Below, in pieces: positions 5,912-7,588 of a stretch of 7,588 nucleotides of DNA. The position numbers were made by a program, and so were the translations under genes. Origin of the DNA: Candidatus Heimdallarchaeota archaeon (GTDB lineage Archaea; Asgardarchaeota; Heimdallarchaeia; Hodarchaeales; S146-22); contig WAPZ01000008.1 of the NCBI GenBank assembly GCA_015520535.1, forward strand, positions 1 to 7,588. Reading direction: 5' to 3'. The first letter of the stretch is position 1. Each line of letters begins with the position of its first letter. The notes under the pieces were generated by a model. The model saw only the letters and a program-made list of their open reading frames with translations, searched no databases and was not told the DNA's origin.

Positions 5912-7297
5912 TTAAAAATAGAGTTTTTTTATCTTAACTTTTAATTCAAAGTTTTTCTGCTGATGTGGAGCTACAATATATACTGTTTGTTTTTGTATTG
6001 GCGGATAAATCTGAAATAAGGGGTTCAAATGATAAATAGGCCGGGCTAATTTATAATAATAGACTTTACTTAAAATTTCAGCACGCGTCCTATATCTGAG
6101 ATAAGAACGGATGGCTTTAAAATCTTTAAACTCGAGAATAACCTTTTGTTTCTGTTTTTTGTTATGTAACGTGATTTTAAGTTTTTCAATTCCATTTTTG
6201 TTAACGGTGATTTTGAGTTTTTTCACTAAATAATCGAATTCATAGCCGCCACCATGAGGAACAATGTTAATGGTTTTCAAAGCTTCATAGTATGGCCGAT
6301 CCTCCAGTCCTATAAAAGGATCTTTAGTGGTTAATATCTCTTCAGTAATATTGGGAAGCCCTTCGACCATATCCAGTCCTTCGACTGCATTATAAGCGAT
6401 AGGTAGAATCGGAGCACTTTCTTGAACACCAAGACGGATTTCTGTGCCGTCACGAAACAATCCTTGATGCGTAACCGAAGCTAACGTTTTGTAGGATCCG
6501 TCACCAAAGATTTCCTTTAGATAGCATTCCCGATTACCTTCATTTTTACTATTTGACCAGTTGAAATGGTCAAGATACTCTTTGCGTGCTTGATCTTGAA
6601 GAATTGTGACTGCGCCGAGTGGTGTTTCGACTCTGTTATAACCGTCGACTTCTGACAAATAATCTGTCCAATAAAGTTTCTTTTTTCCTACATGTCCCGA
6701 ACAATGGATAACAACGAATCGTCGCCCACTATCTTCGTTAGTCACGGGATCGATTCCCCGATACACACCCGCAAAGTGATTGCCAATATTTAGTTTTTTA
6801 TCGTCAGAGAGATGTTTTTGGTGTTCTTGGGCAACTCGTATAATTTCCTCATCAGTAAATTTTGTGGTATCTAATTCATAAATAGAAAACCCACAACCAT
6901 TGGGCATAGCATTATGAACCGCTAAATAGTCCGTAGTGCCGAAATGAATCACCGCACCATACGTAAACCCGCGCTGCAAGCGTTCCATGTTCATTGAAAA
7001 GGTTCCATCGGGCGCAAAAAGGACGAATGCACGAGACCAATCTAGTTCCAATTTATTAAGAGCATAAAGAAGTTTTGCAAAGCCTATACGCATTACTGAT
7101 TCTCCAATCAATGAAGAATTACGATTTGCAGCAATAGAATGAATTCGACGCGTGGCTTCTTTTATCCATGGCTTAAATTTACTGGGTAAGCGCTCATACT
7201 TAACGTTAAACTTTTTTTTGCGAATAGAAATGTCAGTAAAACTCAGACCCCAATCTGTTGTTGAGCGCATTATTTCTTCAGCCAATTTTATCCCCAT
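5912..7297 (-). CDS. Divergent RtcB-family RNA ligase-like protein, 461 aa
   Basis: I read this as a remote member of the RtcB family (GTP/Mn2+-dependent RNA 3'-phosphate to 5'-OH ligase, used in tRNA splicing and RNA repair). Motifs appear in RtcB order: PDGTF plus a YGAVIHFG segment (96-120), aligning with PDVHxGKGxxIGxV; NGCG (133-136) for DIGCG; IGNHF (171-175) for GTGNHF; VIHCSGHVG (196-204) for LHSGSRG; a YLDHFNWSNSKNEGNRE helix (241-257) for the YLxxMxxAxxFAxxNR helix; THQG (276-279); VPHGGGYE (346-353) for the guanylylated-histidine HGAGR motif; and a DFKAIRSYL to LNPLFQIYP ending. C135, H174, H198, H277 and H348 are candidate retained ligands or nucleophile. The aspartate of DIGCG is proline (P132), the HGAGR arginine is tyrosine, and the terminal KG is absent. 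A beta-prone Lys-rich tail (432-461) is extra. Activity is therefore uncertain. The ATG at 7297 is kept; ATG 7270 is an alternative. It is the first gene of the leftward cluster. Confidence 0.6.
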   Translation of the reverse strand: MGIKLAEEIMRSTTDWGLSFTDISIRKKKFNVKYERLPSKFKPWIKEATRRIHSIAANRNSSLIGESVMRIGFAKLLYALNKLELDWSRAFVLFAPDGTFSMNMERLQRGFTYGAVIHFGTTDYLAVHNAMPNGCGFSIYELDTTKFTDEEIIRVAQEHQKHLSDDKKLNIGNHFAGVYRGIDPVTNEDSGRRFVVIHCSGHVGKKKLYWTDYLSEVDGYNRVETPLGAVTILQDQARKEYLDHFNWSNSKNEGNRECYLKEIFGDGSYKTLASVTHQGLFRDGTEIRLGVQESAPILPIAYNAVEGLDMVEGLPNITEEILTTKDPFIGLEDRPYYEALKTINIVPHGGGYEFDYLVKKLKITVNKNGIEKLKITLHNKKQKQKVILEFKDFKAIRSYLRYRTRAEILSKVYYYKLARPIYHLNPLFQIYPPIQKQTVYIVAPHQQKNFELKVKIKKLYF

Positions 7298-7362
7298 ACC
7301 TCGTTTTACTCTATCAGATGTAGATATTCATTTTGTGTCGCTTAACGCGTATTTAACTCAAA

Positions 7363-7371
7363 GATTTATAG
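7363..7371 (-). promoter_or_regulatory. Candidate TATA box for the leftward cluster
   Basis: The minus strand reads CTATAAATC, close to the archaeal TATA consensus. A transcript start about 25 bp downstream would fall near 7340, giving a leader of roughly 40 nt before the ATG at 7297. No clear BRE is distinguishable. The call rests on consensus and position only. Confidence 0.4.
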
Positions 7372-7588
7372 GAAGTTGTTGCTGAAAAAGAGGATATGTT
7401 AATTATTGAATAGAAATGTAAAGGAAACAATGAATGATTGCATGTTTTCCGTGGAAAGAAAGCGTCATGTTATATTCGCACAAACTCGTATTTATATCTT
7501 TCTTTTCTTTATTTCGCAAATTTGAACAAATATTTTACAGTTAAGTAGTGAAAACAGATCTTACACCAATTATTTAGCAATTCACAAC
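7372..7588. other. Right-edge noncoding stretch, no gene seen
   Basis: All six frames are closed quickly by stop codons. There is no tRNA-like cloverleaf, inverted repeat of note or tandem repeat. A second TATA-like string lies at 7489-7498 (GTATTTATAT on the plus strand, also plausible on the minus strand) and could serve a gene beyond the right edge or an upstream start for the leftward cluster, but nothing nearby settles this. Confidence 0.5.

Noticed and set aside
5912..7297. Reading the RtcB-like gene as a bifunctional FBP aldolase/phosphatase, prompted by the HGGGYE and GNHF-like strings.
   Set aside because: The order and spacing of the NGCG, GNHF, IHCSGHVG and HGGG blocks agree with RtcB and not with that enzyme.
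7152..7385. Plus-strand open frame of 77 codons overlapping the start of the RtcB-like gene and its promoter.
   Set aside because: No SD, and it runs antisense through the RtcB-like coding start; composition looks like a reverse-frame artefact.

Overview
The window is most likely archaeal chromosome. It carries a full-length ABCE1/Rli1-type ribosome-recycling ATPase, a protein found only in archaea and eukaryotes. The genes are intron-free and compact, several have Shine-Dalgarno-like sequences (AGGTGA, GGTGG, GGGGA), and TATA-like boxes sit at plausible promoter distances. The DNA is AT-rich. The deep divergence of ABCE1, a repeat protein resembling proteasome/cyclosome (PC) repeats, and the RtcB-like protein would fit an uncultured lineage such as Asgard archaea, but that placement is inference only.

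Layout. One rightward gene (81-1112) encodes a very basic protein of unknown function, with a clear ribosome binding site and a TATA-like box. It meets, tail to tail with an 8-bp gap, a leftward cluster of four genes. Read in transcription order (right to left) these are: a divergent RtcB-family RNA-ligase-like protein (7297-5912); a phosphoserine phosphatase with two N-terminal ACT domains (5806-4580); ABCE1 (4542-2743); and an alpha-helical HEAT/PC-type repeat protein (2566-1121). The 291 bases at the right edge hold a likely promoter for the leftward cluster and no recognisable gene.

How the genes may relate. SerB and ABCE1 are separated by only 37 bp and are probably cotranscribed. The RtcB-like gene is followed by a long pyrimidine tract on its own strand, so it may end its own transcript. 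ABCE1 (ribosome splitting) and an RtcB relative (RNA 3'-phosphate ligation in its family) both touch RNA or translation. SerB makes serine from phosphoserine. No direct functional link between them is demonstrable from the sequence.

Most notable points: the RtcB-like protein keeps the Cys and most metal-binding His motifs but has lost the family Asp and the terminal KG; the twelve-fold repeat protein has proteasome-Rpn1/Rpn2-like sequence character; and ABCE1 has a lengthened iron-sulfur loop and an unusual DEG Walker B in its second ATPase domain. Nothing here looks like a mobile element, CRISPR array, tRNA or rRNA.
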